From positions 1 through 64,000 of the forward strand of contig PNKD01000003.1 of NCBI GenBank assembly GCA_013822265.1: a DNA stretch of 64,000 bases, read 5' to 3'. Position numbers and translations under genes: made by a program. The notes below the pieces were generated by a model. That model ran no database searches. It was not told the origin of the DNA and saw nothing but the letters and a program-made list of their open reading frames with translations. The number at the start of each line of letters is the position of its first letter. Within the stretch, counting starts at the first letter, position 1. Below are positions 8,968 to 20,939 of this stretch, one piece after another. Source of the DNA: Leptothrix sp. (in: b-proteobacteria). Lineage in GTDB: Bacteria; Pseudomonadota; Gammaproteobacteria; Burkholderiales; Burkholderiaceae_C.

Positions 8968-9696
8968 TCACGAGCGGCCGAACACCTTCTTCAGCAGCTC
9001 GGTGGTGCGTGCCGCCGGGTTGCTGCGGATCGCCTTCTCTTCCTGCGCGACCATGTGGAACAGGCCATCGAGCGACTTGTTGGTCACGTAGTCATCGAGG
9101 TCGACCGACTGGCGCCCCACCAGGGGCACCTTTTCGTAGCGATCCATCAGGTTCTTGTAGGCGCGCGTGGCGCCCACCTCGCCGACCTGCCGGGCCACGA
9201 CGGGCTTGAACGCGCCGTACAGCTTGTCGCGCGTCTTGCCGCTGAAGTAGTCGGTCGCGCTGGTCTCACCGCCGGTGACGATGGCGCGCGCGTCGGACAG
9301 CGACATCTCGCGGATCGCGTCGGCGAAGTGGCGCGACGCCAGCGGCGCCGCGCTCTCGGCCGCGCGGTTCATGCTGAGCACGAACTCGTCGACCTGGCGC
9401 TGGAACCCCACCTTGCGGGCCACGTCGGCGACCTTCCTGATGCGGTCGGGCATGAGGATCTTCACCGCCGCGTTCGCGAAGTAGCCATCCTTGCGCGACA
9501 GGCTGGCCACGGCCTTGTCGACGCCGATGGCCAGCGCCTCCTTGATGCCCGCCGCGCTGGACTGCTCGTCAGGCGCCGACGACGGCGTCTTCTGCAGCTT
9601 GCCCAGGCCCTTGACGAGTTCATCGATCTTGGGCACCTGCGCCCAAGCCGCGCCGGCCACGCCCGTGCCGGCCAGTATCAGCAGTCTTCTCTTCAT
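8968..9696 (-). CDS. DUF4197 domain protein
   Basis: Signal peptide then GIKEALAIGVDKAVASLSRKDGYFANAAVKILMP; C-terminal YEKVPLVG. Confidence 0.75.
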   Translation of the reverse strand: MKRRLLILAGTGVAGAAWAQVPKIDELVKGLGKLQKTPSSAPDEQSSAAGIKEALAIGVDKAVASLSRKDGYFANAAVKILMPDRIRKVADVARKVGFQRQVDEFVLSMNRAAESAAPLASRHFADAIREMSLSDARAIVTGGETSATDYFSGKTRDKLYGAFKPVVARQVGEVGATRAYKNLMDRYEKVPLVGRQSVDLDDYVTNKSLDGLFHMVAQEEKAIRSNPAARTTELLKKVFGRS

Positions 9697-9871
9697 GTTC
9701 ACCTCTCGGTCAGTGGGCGCACCTGCGTTGGCGCATGGCAGACCCGGTGGGTACGGCGCCGGACCCGGCTGGGTTCACGACCTTCTCGGGCCGCGCCCGG
9801 GCGGTCTGCCGCAATGTTGCACCCATTCGGGGCCGGCGCGCCGTCATCCGGCGCACCAGGCGCGTGGGCCC

Positions 9872-10458
9872 ATGCAACACGAAGACCTCGACACCCCCGC
9901 CGCGCTCGTCGATCAGGCGCGCATGCCGCACGACATCGCAAGCATGCAGCAGCGCCTGCAGGGCCTGGGCGTGCGCCTGCGCCCGCACGTCAAGAACACC
10001 AGGTGCCTGGCGGTGGCCGAGGTGGCGCGCACGCTGCACGCAGGCGCCGCGGTGCTGCGCGGCGTGACGACGCATGCCGGCGCGAGTTGCGGGTGCCGCA
10101 CGCCGTCGGCGCTGCAGGCCACGGCCGAGCAGGAGCGTGCGCGCTGCGTGCAGGCCGCGATGGCGCTGCGCCGCGACCGCGGCGCGCAGGCCCATGCCGC
10201 GGACCGGGGCTACGGTGCCTTGTGCGACCTGCAGGGCCGGCTGATCGACGGCCTGGTGATGGACCCGGCCAACCCGGAGCACGGCACCTGGCCTGGCGCG
10301 GCGGCGCGCCGGCCGACTTCGTGCAGCGCTACGCGCTGGGCACGCGGCTGCGCGTGTTGCCCAACCACGCCTGCGCCCCGGCCGCGCAGTTTGCGCGTTG
10401 TGCGCTGGTCGACGACGACGGCGCGCTGACGAGCCTCGAGCGCTTCGGCGGCTGGTGA
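9872..10458 (+). pseudogene. Decayed D-threonine aldolase/DSD1-like (alanine racemase fold) gene with internal deletions and a frameshift
   Basis: N-term EDLDTPAALVDQARMPHDIASMQQRLQGLGVRLRPHVK, then LRGVTTHAGAS, DRGYGALCDLQG...EHG in one frame; C-term LGTRLRVLPNHACAPAAQFA...LERFGGW in a different frame. Confidence 0.75.
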
Positions 10459-10474
10459 GCGCGCGGCGCGGCCG

Positions 10475-11101
10475 TCAGGCCCGCAGAGCCGAAGCCGCCC
10501 TGGCCAGCGCCGTGACGCGGCTCCAGTCGCCGGCGTCCACCGCGTCCTGCGGCGTCAGCCAGGAGCCGCCGCAGACCTTGACGTTGGGCAGCGCCAGGAA
10601 CTGCGGCGCCGTCTCCGGCGTGATGCCGCCGGTGGGGCAGAAGGCGATGTCCGGGTAGGGCCCGGCCAGCGCCTTCAGCATCGGGATGCCGCCGGCCGCC
10701 GTGGCCGGGAAGAACTTCAGGAAGTTCAGGCCATCTTCCATCGCCGCCATCACTTCGCCGGCCGTGGCCACGCCGGGCAGCAGCGGCAGGCCGGCCTCGC
10801 GGCAGGCCGCGCCCACTGCCGCGGTGTAACCCGGGCTGACGCCGAAGCGGCTGCCCGCGGCTTTCGCGGCGCGGGCGTCGGCAGCGCTGCGGATGGTGCC
10901 GGCGCCGACCACGGCCTCGGGCACCTCGCGCGCGATGGCCGCTATGCAGGCCAGGCCCACGGGCGTGCGCAGCGTCACCTCGAGCACGCGCACGCCGCCG
11001 GCGAGCAGCGCGCGCGCCATCGGCACGGCGTCGGCCACGCGCTGCAGCACGATGACGGGGATGACGGGGCCGTAGGCGGCGAGGTCGAGCGTGTTCATCA
11101 C
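10475..11101 (-). CDS. eda: KDPG/KHG aldolase
   Basis: [26 protein letters not shown] motifs; directly downstream of edd. Confidence 0.92.
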   Translation of the reverse strand: MMNTLDLAAYGPVIPVIVLQRVADAVPMARALLAGGVRVLEVTLRTPVGLACIAAIAREVPEAVVGAGTIRSAADARAAKAAGSRFGVSPGYTAAVGAACREAGLPLLPGVATAGEVMAAMEDGLNFLKFFPATAAGGIPMLKALAGPYPDIAFCPTGGITPETAPQFLALPNVKVCGGSWLTPQDAVDAGDWSRVTALARAASALRA

Positions 11102-11153
11102 GGCGGGCTACCTTTCTAATGGCATGCAGTGCGGGTGTGGAAGGCCGACGGGC

Positions 11154-13004
11154 TCAAAGCCACGTCACCGCGCCCTCTTCGGCGGTCTTGACGTTGCGGC
11201 GCATGCCGGCAAAGAGTTCGCGGCCCAGGTCGTGTCCGTTGGCCTCGGCCTGCGTGGCGTCGATGGCGGCCAGCGGCCGCGCCGCCCACTCGGCTTCGGG
11301 CACCAGCGCGGCCAGCGTGCCGGTGTCGGCGTCGATGCGAACGATGTCGCCGTCGCGCAGCTTGCCCAGCGGCCCGCCGGCCAGCGCCTCGGGGCTGACA
11401 TGGATGGCCGCCGGCACCTTGCCGCTGGCGCCGCTCATGCGGCCGTCGGTGACCAGCGCGACGCGCCAGCCCTTGCCCTGCAGCACGGCCAGCGGCGGCG
11501 TCAGCTTGTGCAGTTCGGGCATGCCGTTGGCCTGCGGGCCCTGGAAGCGCACCACCACCACCACGTCGCGCTCGAGCTCGCCCGCCTTAAAGGCGGCCAG
11601 CATGGCTTCCTGCGTGGTGAAGATGCGCGCCGGGGCCTCGATGACGTGGCGGTCGGCCGGCACCGCCGAGGTCTTGATCACGGCGCGGCCCAGGTTGCCC
11701 TGCAGCAGCTGGAGGCCACCGCTGTCGGAGAACGGCAGCGCGGCCGGGCGCACGATGCCCGTGTCGCCGCTGTCGGCCGGCAGCGCCCGCCAGGCCAGCC
11801 GCGTGCCGTCGAGCACCGGCAGTTCGGTGTAGGCGGCCATGCCGCGCGTGCTGACGGTGGCCACGTCGGCGTGCATGCGGCCGCTGGCCAGCAACTCGCG
11901 CAGCACGAAGCCGGGACCGCCGGCGGCCTGGAACTGGTTCACGTCGGCGCTGCCGTTGGGATAGACGCGCGCCAGCAGCGGCACCACGGCCGAGAGCTCG
12001 GCGAAGTCGGTCCAGTCGATGACCATGCCCGCCGCGCGGGCCACCGCCACCCAGTGGATGAGGTGGTTGGTGCTGCCCCCGGTGGCCAGCAGCGCAACCA
12101 TGGCGTTGACGATCACGCGCTCGTCCACGAGGCGGCCTATGGGCGTGAACCGCGGTGCCGCCGGCGCCCCGGCCGCAGGGCGGGCACTGATGGCCAGCGC
12201 GGTGTCGACCGCCGCGCGCGTGAGTGCCTCGCGCAGCCCGGCATGTGGATGCACGAAGGCTGCACCGGGCACGTGCAGACCCATTGCCTCGAGCAGCATC
12301 TGGTTGCTGTTGGCGGTGCCGTAGAAGGTGCAGGTGCCGGGGCCGTGATACGCCGCGCTCTCGGCTTCGAGCAACTCCTTGCGCCCCACCAGGCCCTGCG
12401 CGGCCAGCTCGCGCACCTTGGCCTTGTCGTTGTTGGCCAGGCCGCTGCCCATGGGCCCGGCCGGCACGAAGACGCACGGCAGGTGGCCGAAGTGCAGCGC
12501 GCCGATCAGCAGCCCGGGCACGATCTTGTCGCACACGCCCAGCAGCAGCGCGGCGTCGAAGACGTCGTGGCTGAGCGCCACGGCGGTGGCCATGGCGATG
12601 GTGTCGCGGCTGAACAGGCTCAACTCCATGCCGGGCTGGCCCTGGGTGACGCCGTCGCACATCGCCGGCACGCCTCCGGCCACCTGCACCGTGGCACCCA
12701 GCACGCGCGCTCTCTCGCGGATCAGCGCCGGGTAGCCCTCGTAGGGCTGGTGCGCCGAGAGCATGTCGTTGTAGGCGGTGACGACGCCGATGTGAGGCGC
12801 CTTCTCGGCCACCACGCGCAGCTTGTCGTTGGCGGGCAGTGCGGCGAAGGCGTGCGCGATGTTGGCGCAGCCCATGCGGTCGGCGCCCGGCGCGCGGCTG
12901 GCCATGCGTTCGATGCGTGCCAGGTAGGCGGCGCGCGTGGCGGCACTGCGCTCGGTGATGCGGCGCGTGACGGCGATGAGGACGGGATGCAGCGCAGTTG
13001 TCAT
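11154..13004 (-). CDS. edd: Phosphogluconate dehydratase
   Basis: [66 protein letters not shown]; start chosen at MTTALHPV rather than the upstream ATG at 13031. Confidence 0.93.
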   Translation of the reverse strand: MTTALHPVLIAVTRRITERSAATRAAYLARIERMASRAPGADRMGCANIAHAFAALPANDKLRVVAEKAPHIGVVTAYNDMLSAHQPYEGYPALIRERARVLGATVQVAGGVPAMCDGVTQGQPGMELSLFSRDTIAMATAVALSHDVFDAALLLGVCDKIVPGLLIGALHFGHLPCVFVPAGPMGSGLANNDKAKVRELAAQGLVGRKELLEAESAAYHGPGTCTFYGTANSNQMLLEAMGLHVPGAAFVHPHAGLREALTRAAVDTALAISARPAAGAPAAPRFTPIGRLVDERVIVNAMVALLATGGSTNHLIHWVAVARAAGMVIDWTDFAELSAVVPLLARVYPNGSADVNQFQAAGGPGFVLRELLASGRMHADVATVSTRGMAAYTELPVLDGTRLAWRALPADSGDTGIVRPAALPFSDSGGLQLLQGNLGRAVIKTSAVPADRHVIEAPARIFTTQEAMLAAFKAGELERDVVVVVRFQGPQANGMPELHKLTPPLAVLQGKGWRVALVTDGRMSGASGKVPAAIHVSPEALAGGPLGKLRDGDIVRIDADTGTLAALVPEAEWAARPLAAIDATQAEANGHDLGRELFAGMRRNVKTAEEGAVTWL

Positions 13005-13025
13005 GACGGCCTTCGTAACCAGCTG

Positions 13026-13050
13026 ACTCATTATTGAGTAACTGAGTTAC
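13026..13050. promoter_or_regulatory. Overlapping palindromes upstream of edd, HexR-like candidate operator
   Basis: ACTCA-TTAT-TGAGT (13026-13039) overlapping GTAAC-TGA-GTTAC (13038-13050); edd-strand reading TGTAACTCAGTTACTC. Confidence 0.4.
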
Positions 13051-13070
13051 ATCGTCAATTCGACAGCCCT

Positions 13071-13667
13071 TCAGATCGCCTGCTCGAGCACCTTGCGCAT
13101 CGTCTCCAGGTCGGCGGGCGTGTCGACGCCGAGCAGCACGCCGGCGTCGTCGACCTCCTGGCCGAAGGCCGGGTAACGCAGCATCAGGCGGCGCACGCCG
13201 TCGTCGCCGTTGAGCTGCATGAGTTCCGAATACAGCTCGGCCGCGAAGGCCACGGGATGGCCCGCGCGCCCGCGGTGCTGGGCGTAGACCACGGCCTGCT
13301 GCTCCAGCGCGCCGGCCACGGCCAGCAGTGTGGCGGGCTGCACCAGCGGCATGTCGCCGGGCAGCACCACCCAACCGGGCGCGCCCGAGCGTTCGGCGAT
13401 GCCGGCGGCGATGGAGGCCCCCATGCCGCGTGCGGCCTCGGCCTCGTCGAGCACGACGATGTCGCGCGTGGCCAGCAAGGCGCCGGCCAGCGGCAGGCGC
13501 GCGGCCGTGGTCACCACGACCACGGGCAGTTGCGAGGCGATGGCGTGGCGCAGCGTGCGGCCCAGCACGGTGCTGCCGTCGAAGGGCTGCGCCAGCTTGT
13601 GCAGCGGGCCGCCAAAGCGGTGGCCCGGGCCGGCAGCCGGCACGACGATGGTGGGACGAAAGCGCAT
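13071..13667 (-). CDS. MobA-like NTP transferase (MocA-type) family protein
   Basis: [64 protein letters not shown]. Confidence 0.85.
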   Translation of the reverse strand: MRFRPTIVVPAAGPGHRFGGPLHKLAQPFDGSTVLGRTLRHAIASQLPVVVVTTAARLPLAGALLATRDIVVLDEAEAARGMGASIAAGIAERSGAPGWVVLPGDMPLVQPATLLAVAGALEQQAVVYAQHRGRAGHPVAFAAELYSELMQLNGDDGVRRLMLRYPAFGQEVDDAGVLLGVDTPADLETMRKVLEQAI

Positions 13668-13835
13668 TCTTGTTTTGAGGCCGCCGCTGCACACGGCGCC
13701 CGCGGCCTCCTCCTTGGGGTCGAGAATGGCGCCGCAACCCCCGTGCATGAAGTGGGACGTTCACTTACGGCGTTCTACCTAAGGGGTGCACCCCAGCAGC
13801 ACTGGCGCCTGATCGGCGCTTCCTATACTTTGTGC

Positions 13836-14468
13836 ATGGACATCGCCCACCTGCGCAAGAGCTACGAGAAGGCCGAACTCGACGAGACCGCCTCGGCCGC
13901 CGACCCGCTGCAGCAGTTCCAGCTGTGGTTCGACCAGGCCGTCAAGGGCCAGCTGCCCGAGCCCAACGCCATGACCCTGGCCACGGTAGGGGCCGACGGG
14001 CGGCCCAGCACACGCGTCGTGCTGGTCAAGGGCGCCGACACGCGCGGCATCGTCTGGTACACCAACTACGACAGCCGCAAGGGTCGCGATCTCGCGCACC
14101 TGCCGTTCGCGGCGCTGCAGTTCCATTGGGTCGAGCTGGAGCGCGTGGTGCGCATCGAGGGGCGGGTCGAGAAGACCAGTGCCGAGGAATCCGACGCCTA
14201 CTACGCCACGCGGCCGCTCGACTCGCGCCTGGGCGCCTGGGCCTCGCCGCAGAGCCGGGTCATAGGCTCGCGCGCCGTGCTCGTGTCAGCCGCGGCGCAG
14301 GCGGCCGTGCGCCACGCGCTGCACCCGCCGCGGCCGCCGCACTGGGGCGGCTACCGCCTGGTGCCCGACTGCTGGGAGTTCTGGCAGGGCAGAAAGAGCC
14401 GCTTGCACGACCGGCTGCGGTACCGGCTGCAGGAAGGGCAATGGTTGCGCGAGCGCCTGGCGCCCTGA
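13836..14468 (+). CDS. pdxH: Pyridoxamine 5'-phosphate oxidase
   Basis: [37 protein letters not shown]-terminal RLHDRLRYR. Confidence 0.93.
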   Translation: MDIAHLRKSYEKAELDETASAADPLQQFQLWFDQAVKGQLPEPNAMTLATVGADGRPSTRVVLVKGADTRGIVWYTNYDSRKGRDLAHLPFAALQFHWVELERVVRIEGRVEKTSAEESDAYYATRPLDSRLGAWASPQSRVIGSRAVLVSAAAQAAVRHALHPPRPPHWGGYRLVPDCWEFWQGRKSRLHDRLRYRLQEGQWLRERLAP

Positions 14469-14504
14469 GGTCGAACGCGCTTCAAGGCGCCTGGCCGGCC
14501 CCTC

Positions 14505-15764
14505 TCAGCCCGCCGCCTGCCGCACCACGCGCTGCGGGAACGGGATCTCGACACCGCGCTCGTTCAGCGCGCGCAGGATGGCGAGGTTGACCGCCGAGCG
14601 CACGTTGCCCTGCCCGTTCTCGGGGTCGGCGATCCAGAAGCCGAAGGTCAGTTCCAGCCCGTCGGCAGCGAAACCGGTCAGCAGCACCACGGGCGCGGGT
14701 GTCGCCAGCACGCGCGGCACGGCCGCCACCGCCTGCGCCAGCTGCGGCATCAGCGCGTCGAGGTCGGTGCCGTAGGCCACCTGGACCACGGTGTTGAGCA
14801 GCAGCGTCGAGTCGGCCAGCGAGGCGTTCTCGACACGCTGCGTGATCATCATCTCGTTGGGCACGATGGACTCGCGCCCATTGATGGCGCGGATGACGGT
14901 GAAGCGCGTGCTGATGTCGGTGATGCGGCCCTCGAAGCCGTCGACCTTGACCAGGTCGCCGATGCGCATGCTGCGTTCGGCCAGGATGACGAAGCCGCTG
15001 ACGTAGTTGGCCGCCAGCTTCTGCAGGCCGAAGCCGATGCCGACGCCGACAGCGCCACCCAGCACGCCCAGCGCCGTGAGGTCGATGCCCGCGGCCGACA
15101 GCGCAAACATCAGGCCCAGGAAGAGCAGGATGACGCGCAGCGAATTGGCCGCCATCTTGCGGATGCTGAGATTGTCGGTGGCACCCGTCAGCAGCCGCCC
15201 TTCGAGCAGCGCCGACAGCCACAGCACCAGCACCAGCACGAGGCCACCGGTGACGATGCCCTCGATCAGGTTGCGCACCGAGATCTTGGTGCTGCCGATC
15301 TTCCAGGTGATGGTGTCCAGTTCCTGCAGCACCATCGGCAGCACGCCGGTGAGCCACAGCACCACGGCCACCCAGACCACCCAGGACAGGCTGCGCTCGA
15401 CGACGCGCACCACTTGCGAATCGGGGAAGCTGGCGCGCAGCACGCGCACCGTGAGCCGGATGACGGCCAGCGACAGCAGCACCGGCACCGCGAGCCGGAA
15501 GACCGCGATCGGCAGCGCACCCTGCAGCCCCCAGCGCGCCGCCACGGCCAGCAGCAGCGCCAGCAGCGGGAAGAAGACGCCGTCGACGACACCACGGCCG
15601 AACCACATCGAGCCCTTGCGCGGCAGCGGGCCGCGCGCCAGGCGCACGATGCCCCAGGCCAGCAGCAGGCAGCCAGCCAGCACACCGAGTTCGATCAGCG
15701 CCGTCGGCTTGAGCAGCGCTTCGATGAAACGGCCGAGGTCGTCGGCCGTGATCGCGCGGGCCAT
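14505..15764 (-). CDS. Mechanosensitive ion channel (MscS-like) with extra TM region
   Basis: LGVLGGAVGVGIGFGLQKLAANYVSGFVILAERSMRIGDLVKVDGFEGRITDISTRFTVI. Confidence 0.88.
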   Translation of the reverse strand: MARAITADDLGRFIEALLKPTALIELGVLAGCLLLAWGIVRLARGPLPRKGSMWFGRGVVDGVFFPLLALLLAVAARWGLQGALPIAVFRLAVPVLLSLAVIRLTVRVLRASFPDSQVVRVVERSLSWVVWVAVVLWLTGVLPMVLQELDTITWKIGSTKISVRNLIEGIVTGGLVLVLVLWLSALLEGRLLTGATDNLSIRKMAANSLRVILLFLGLMFALSAAGIDLTALGVLGGAVGVGIGFGLQKLAANYVSGFVILAERSMRIGDLVKVDGFEGRITDISTRFTVIRAINGRESIVPNEMMITQRVENASLADSTLLLNTVVQVAYGTDLDALMPQLAQAVAAVPRVLATPAPVVLLTGFAADGLELTFGFWIADPENGQGNVRSAVNLAILRALNERGVEIPFPQRVVRQAAG

Positions 15765-15777
15765 CGTCAGCCCGGGC

Positions 15778-16716
15778 TCAAGCCACGTCGGCGAGCACTC
15801 GGACGTGCGCTGCCACGCTGCGTGCCAGTGCGCTGAGGTGGTAACCGCCTTCCAGGCACGACACGATGCGGCCCTGCGCATGGCGCCGCGCCAGTTCGAC
15901 CAGGCGCTTGGTGATCCATTCGTAGTCGGCCTCGACCATGCCGAGCTGGCCGAGGTCGTCCTCGCGGTGGGCGTCGAAACCGGCGCTGATGAAGATCATC
16001 TCGGGCCGGAACTCCTCCAGCGCCGGCATCCACATGGCGTCGATGGTCTCGCGGATGGCCGGGCCGCGCGTGTAGGGCGCGATCGGCACGTTGACCATGT
16101 TCGTGCCTTTGGGCACGGCGCCGCAGTGGGGGTAGAGCGGGTGCTGGAAGTAGCTGCACATCAGCACGCGCTCGTCGCCGGCGACGATGTCCTCGGTGCC
16201 GTTGCCGTGGTGCACGTCGAAGTCGATGATGGCCACGCGCTTGAGGCCGTGCACGTCCAGCGCGTGGCGCGCCGCGATGGCCACGTTGTTGAAGAAGCAG
16301 AAGCCCATCGCCTCGTCGCGCGTGGCGTGGTGGCCTGGCGGGCGCACGCTGCAGAAGGCGTTGCGCGCGCGGCCGGCGATCACGTCGTCGGTGGCGGCAA
16401 CGGCCGCGCCGGCCGCACGCAGCGCGGCGGCCAGCGTCGCCGGGCAGGCCACGGTGTCGGGGTCCAGCGACTTGGTCACGCCTTCGTCGCGCACCTGCTG
16501 CAGCAGGTCCTTGATCTCGGTCACGTAGTGCGTGGTGTGGGCACGCGCTAACTGCTCGAGCGTGGCGTTGGGCGCGTCGCGGAAGTCGAGCGCGATGTCC
16601 AGGCCGGTGGCCAGCAGGTGGTCGCTGATGGCGTCGAGTCGGGCGGGGCACTCGGGATGGCCGGCGCCCATGTCGTGCAGGCGGCAGTCGGCATGGCTGT
16701 AGAACACGGTGCTCAT
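15778..16716 (-). CDS. Histone deacetylase family (acetylpolyamine-type) protein
   Basis: FCFFNNVAIAARHAL, VAIIDFDVHHGNGTEDI, FISAGFDAHREDDLG. Confidence 0.9.
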   Translation of the reverse strand: MSTVFYSHADCRLHDMGAGHPECPARLDAISDHLLATGLDIALDFRDAPNATLEQLARAHTTHYVTEIKDLLQQVRDEGVTKSLDPDTVACPATLAAALRAAGAAVAATDDVIAGRARNAFCSVRPPGHHATRDEAMGFCFFNNVAIAARHALDVHGLKRVAIIDFDVHHGNGTEDIVAGDERVLMCSYFQHPLYPHCGAVPKGTNMVNVPIAPYTRGPAIRETIDAMWMPALEEFRPEMIFISAGFDAHREDDLGQLGMVEADYEWITKRLVELARRHAQGRIVSCLEGGYHLSALARSVAAHVRVLADVA

Positions 16717-16757
16717 CGGGGGAAGCTCGTCTCCGCTATTCGGTTATGGTGCCGCGC

Positions 16758-17680
<923 letters not shown>

Positions 17681-17684
<4 letters not shown>

Positions 17685-18712
17685 GCGCGGCCGCTCACCC
17701 GCGGCTGCGCGGTTGGGCGGCCTGGTCGCCGCGCGCCGCCTTCCGACGCTGGCTGCAGGGCCGCCTGCCCCGCACCGACACCTGGCAACTCGGCCAGCGC
17801 AACGTCTACATCCTGCCCACGCGCGCCGGCTTCACCTTCGGGGCCACGCTGCTGGTGATGCTGGTGGCCAGCATCAACTACCAGCTCAGCCTGGGCTACG
17901 CGCTGACCTTCTTGCTCGCCGGCGCCGGCCTCGTCAGCATGCACCTGACGCACGGCAACCTGCGCGGGCTGACGCTGCACCTGCGAGCGCCGGCGCCGGT
18001 GTTCGCGGGCGATGCCGCGGCGCTGGAGGTGGTGATCACCAACCCCGGCCACGAGCGCCATGCGCTCGACCTGCGTTTCGATGGCGCGCCCATCGTCGGT
18101 CATGCCGGCCCAGCCGGCCCTGGCGGCCATGCCGGCGTTTCGTGCGACGCACCGCGCCTGGGCGAGGCCCGCGTGCACCTGAGCCTGGTGCCGCCGCGGC
18201 GCGGCTGGCACGACGTGCCGACCTTGCAGGTCGAGACGCGGTTTCCGTTCGGCCTCTTCCGCGCCTGGACGGTGTGGCGCCCGGCTGCCCGCGTGCTGGC
18301 CTGGCCGCGCCCCGAGCAGCCCGCGCCGCCGCTGCCGCCGGCCGCCGCCAGCGCCGGCGACGAACACACCACACGCCGCGGCGCCGGCAGCGAACTCGAC
18401 GGCGTGCGCCCCTGGCGGCGCGGCGACACCATGCGCCAGGTGGTGTGGAAGAAGGTGGCGCGCAGCGGCAAACTGGTCAGCCGCGAGACTGCCGGCGCCA
18501 CCCGGCGCGAGCTCTGGCTGCACTGGCACGACACCTACGGCGCCCGTGGCGGCGATGTCGAGCAGCGCCTGTCGCGCCTGGCGGCCTGGCTGCTGCGCGC
18601 CGACGCCGACGGTGTCGACTTCGGCCTGCAACTGCCGGGGCGCGATCTGCCGCCGGGTCAGGGCGATGCACACCGCCGCGCCGCGCTCGACCTGCTGGCG
18701 CTGTGGCCATGA
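17681..18712 (+). CDS. DUF58 domain protein
   Basis: GAGSELDGVRPWRRGDTMRQVVWKKVARSGKLVSRE; GTGA overlap with the MoxR gene. Confidence 0.85.
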
Positions 18713-20787
18713 GCAGCCTGAACACCCTCGCCGCTGCCAGGCGCCGCACCGGCGCCGCCACCTGGTCCGAACGCCTGGCCCACCTGCCGCGCGACACGCG
18801 CGACACGCTGTTCCACCTGCTCGTCGTCGCCTGGACGGCGGCGCCGCATGCACTGCACCTCCCCACTTGGTGCAGCGCCATGGCCGCGGCGCTGCTGGCC
18901 TGGCGCGCACGGCTGGCGCTGACCGGCGGCGCGCTGCCCAGCCGCTGGCTCGTCAGCGCCCTGCTGGCCCTGGCCGCCGGCCTGACGCTGTGGAGCGAAC
19001 GCACCCTGCTGGGCAGGGAGGCCGGCATCACCATGCTCGTGGTGCTGATGGCGCTGAAGACGCTGGAACTGCGCGCCCGGCGCGATGCGCTGGTCGTCTT
19101 CTTCCTCGGCTTCTTTCTCGTGCTCACGCACTTCCTCTACTCGCAGAGCCTGGGCACCGGGCTGTGGATGCTGGTGGCGGTGTGGGGGCTGCTGACGGCG
19201 CTGACGCTGGCCCACATGCCGGTGGGCCGGCCGCCGCTGTGGCGCGCCGGTGCCGTGGCGGCGCGCGCCGCCGCCCTGGGCGTGCCGGCGATGGTGCTGC
19301 TGTTCGCGCTCTTCCCGCGCATCGGGCCGCTGTGGGGCCTGCCACAAGACGCGATGGGCCGCACCGGTCTGTCGGGCAGCCTGCGACTGGGCGGCGTGGC
19401 CTCGATCGCCGAGGACGACAGCGTCGCACTGCGGCTGCGCTTCTTCGGCGCCGCGCCGCCGCCCGAGGCGCTGTACTTCCGCGGCCCGGTGCTGGGGGCT
19501 TTCGACGGCCGCGAGTGGACGCGCGGCCACTCCACCTTCGCGCCCGCGCTGCAGCCGCCGCTGCAGCTCACGCTGGCCGGCACGCCGCTGCGCTACGAGA
19601 TGACGATCGAGCCCAGCCGGCTGCCGCTGCTGCCGCTGCTGGAGATGACGCCCGACCAAGCCGATGCCGCACCCGCCCTGCCCGGCTTTCATGTGCAGCA
19701 GCGTGCCGACGGGCAGTGGCAGCTCGACCGGCCGCTGCACGAGCGCGTGCGCCTGCAGGCCAGCGCCTGGCTGCAGCACGGCCACGGCCCGCGCGAGCCC
19801 GTGCTGGGCCTGCGCGATTTCGTCGCACTGCCGCCCGGCGCCAACCCGCGCACGCTGCAATGGGCCGCCGACCTGCGCCGCCGCCCCGATCTGCGCGACG
19901 CCGATGCGCGCACGCTGGCGGCCGCCGTGCTGCAGCACATCGGCCGTGGCGGCTACACCTACACGCTGGAGCCGGGCACCTACGGCATCGACAACGAGAG
20001 CCAGGCCATCGACGAGTTCTGGCTCGACCGCAAGCTGGGCTTCTGCGAACACTTCGCCAGCGCCTTCGTCGTCGTCATGCGTGCGCTCGACGTGCCGGCA
20101 CGCATCGTCACCGGCTACCAGGGCGTGGACGCCGAACCGCAGGACGGCTGGTACGTCGTGCGCCAGCGCAACGCCCACGCCTGGGCCGAGATCTGGCAGC
20201 CGGGCGTGGGCTGGCAGCGTGTCGACCCCACGGCCGCGGTGGCGCCCGACCGCGTGCAGCGCGGCCGCAGCCTGGCGCCGCCGCCGGGCCTGGTGGCCGG
20301 CGCCGTCAACCGCCTCGACCCGGCGCTGGCAGCGCGCCTGCGCAACGCCTGGGAGAAGCTGAACAACCGCTGGAACCAGTGGGTGCTGAACTACTCGCGC
20401 GGCCAGCAGTTCGACCTGCTGCGCGGGCTGGGTTTCGAAGCGCCGACCTGGCAGGACCTGGCCAAGCTGCTGATCGGGGTCGTCTCGGCCCTGGCGCTGG
20501 CCGGCGCCGGCTGGGCCTGGTGGGACCGCCGCAGACAAGACCCCTGGCAGCGCCTGCAGCAGCAGGTGCTGCGGCGCCTGCAGGCCTGCGGCGTGGCCGT
20601 GCTGCCGCACCACCCGCCGCGGGAACGTGCCGCACGCCTGCGCGCGGCACGTGGCCCGGCCGGCGAGGCCGCGGCCAAGCTGCTGGACGAACTCGATAGT
20701 CGGCGCTACGGCGGGCCGGCCCTGGCCATGTCGTTCAGGCCCTGGTGGCGGGCCTTCCGCGCGGCCTTGCGCCCGTTGCAGGCGTGA
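18709..20787 (+). CDS. TgpA-type (DUF3488) membrane transglutaminase-like protein
   Basis: N-terminal TM segments; FCEHFASAFVVVMRALDVPARIVTGYQG...NAHAWAEIW...VDPTAAV transglutaminase core; ATGA overlap with the DUF58 gene. Confidence 0.9.
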   Translation: MSSLNTLAAARRRTGAATWSERLAHLPRDTRDTLFHLLVVAWTAAPHALHLPTWCSAMAAALLAWRARLALTGGALPSRWLVSALLALAAGLTLWSERTLLGREAGITMLVVLMALKTLELRARRDALVVFFLGFFLVLTHFLYSQSLGTGLWMLVAVWGLLTALTLAHMPVGRPPLWRAGAVAARAAALGVPAMVLLFALFPRIGPLWGLPQDAMGRTGLSGSLRLGGVASIAEDDSVALRLRFFGAAPPPEALYFRGPVLGAFDGREWTRGHSTFAPALQPPLQLTLAGTPLRYEMTIEPSRLPLLPLLEMTPDQADAAPALPGFHVQQRADGQWQLDRPLHERVRLQASAWLQHGHGPREPVLGLRDFVALPPGANPRTLQWAADLRRRPDLRDADARTLAAAVLQHIGRGGYTYTLEPGTYGIDNESQAIDEFWLDRKLGFCEHFASAFVVVMRALDVPARIVTGYQGVDAEPQDGWYVVRQRNAHAWAEIWQPGVGWQRVDPTAAVAPDRVQRGRSLAPPPGLVAGAVNRLDPALAARLRNAWEKLNNRWNQWVLNYSRGQQFDLLRGLGFEAPTWQDLAKLLIGVVSALALAGAGWAWWDRRRQDPWQRLQQQVLRRLQACGVAVLPHHPPRERAARLRAARGPAGEAAAKLLDELDSRRYGGPALAMSFRPWWRAFRAALRPLQA

Positions 20788-20939
20788 TGCGCGATCCAAG
20801 TGGCCGCCATGCGTCGCGCGCTCAATTTCGCCACGGATTGTTTCCACACCCCCGTCCGCGAGGTGTAAACGTTACGCTTTGCATTCCTTTACGAGCGCCA
20901 CCGTCAACCACAGGGACGCGCCCGCGCGTTGATCGACTC

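Noticed and set aside
9055-10458. 467-aa plus-strand ORF ending in RLRVLPNHAC...FGGW
   Set aside because: Its first part is antisense to the DUF4197 gene; only the C-terminal tail belongs to the aldolase pseudogene.
17713-20787. 1024-aa plus-strand ORF read as one giant protein
   Set aside because: Only the part from 18709 is coding (TgpA-like); the upstream part is an out-of-frame reading of the DUF58 gene.
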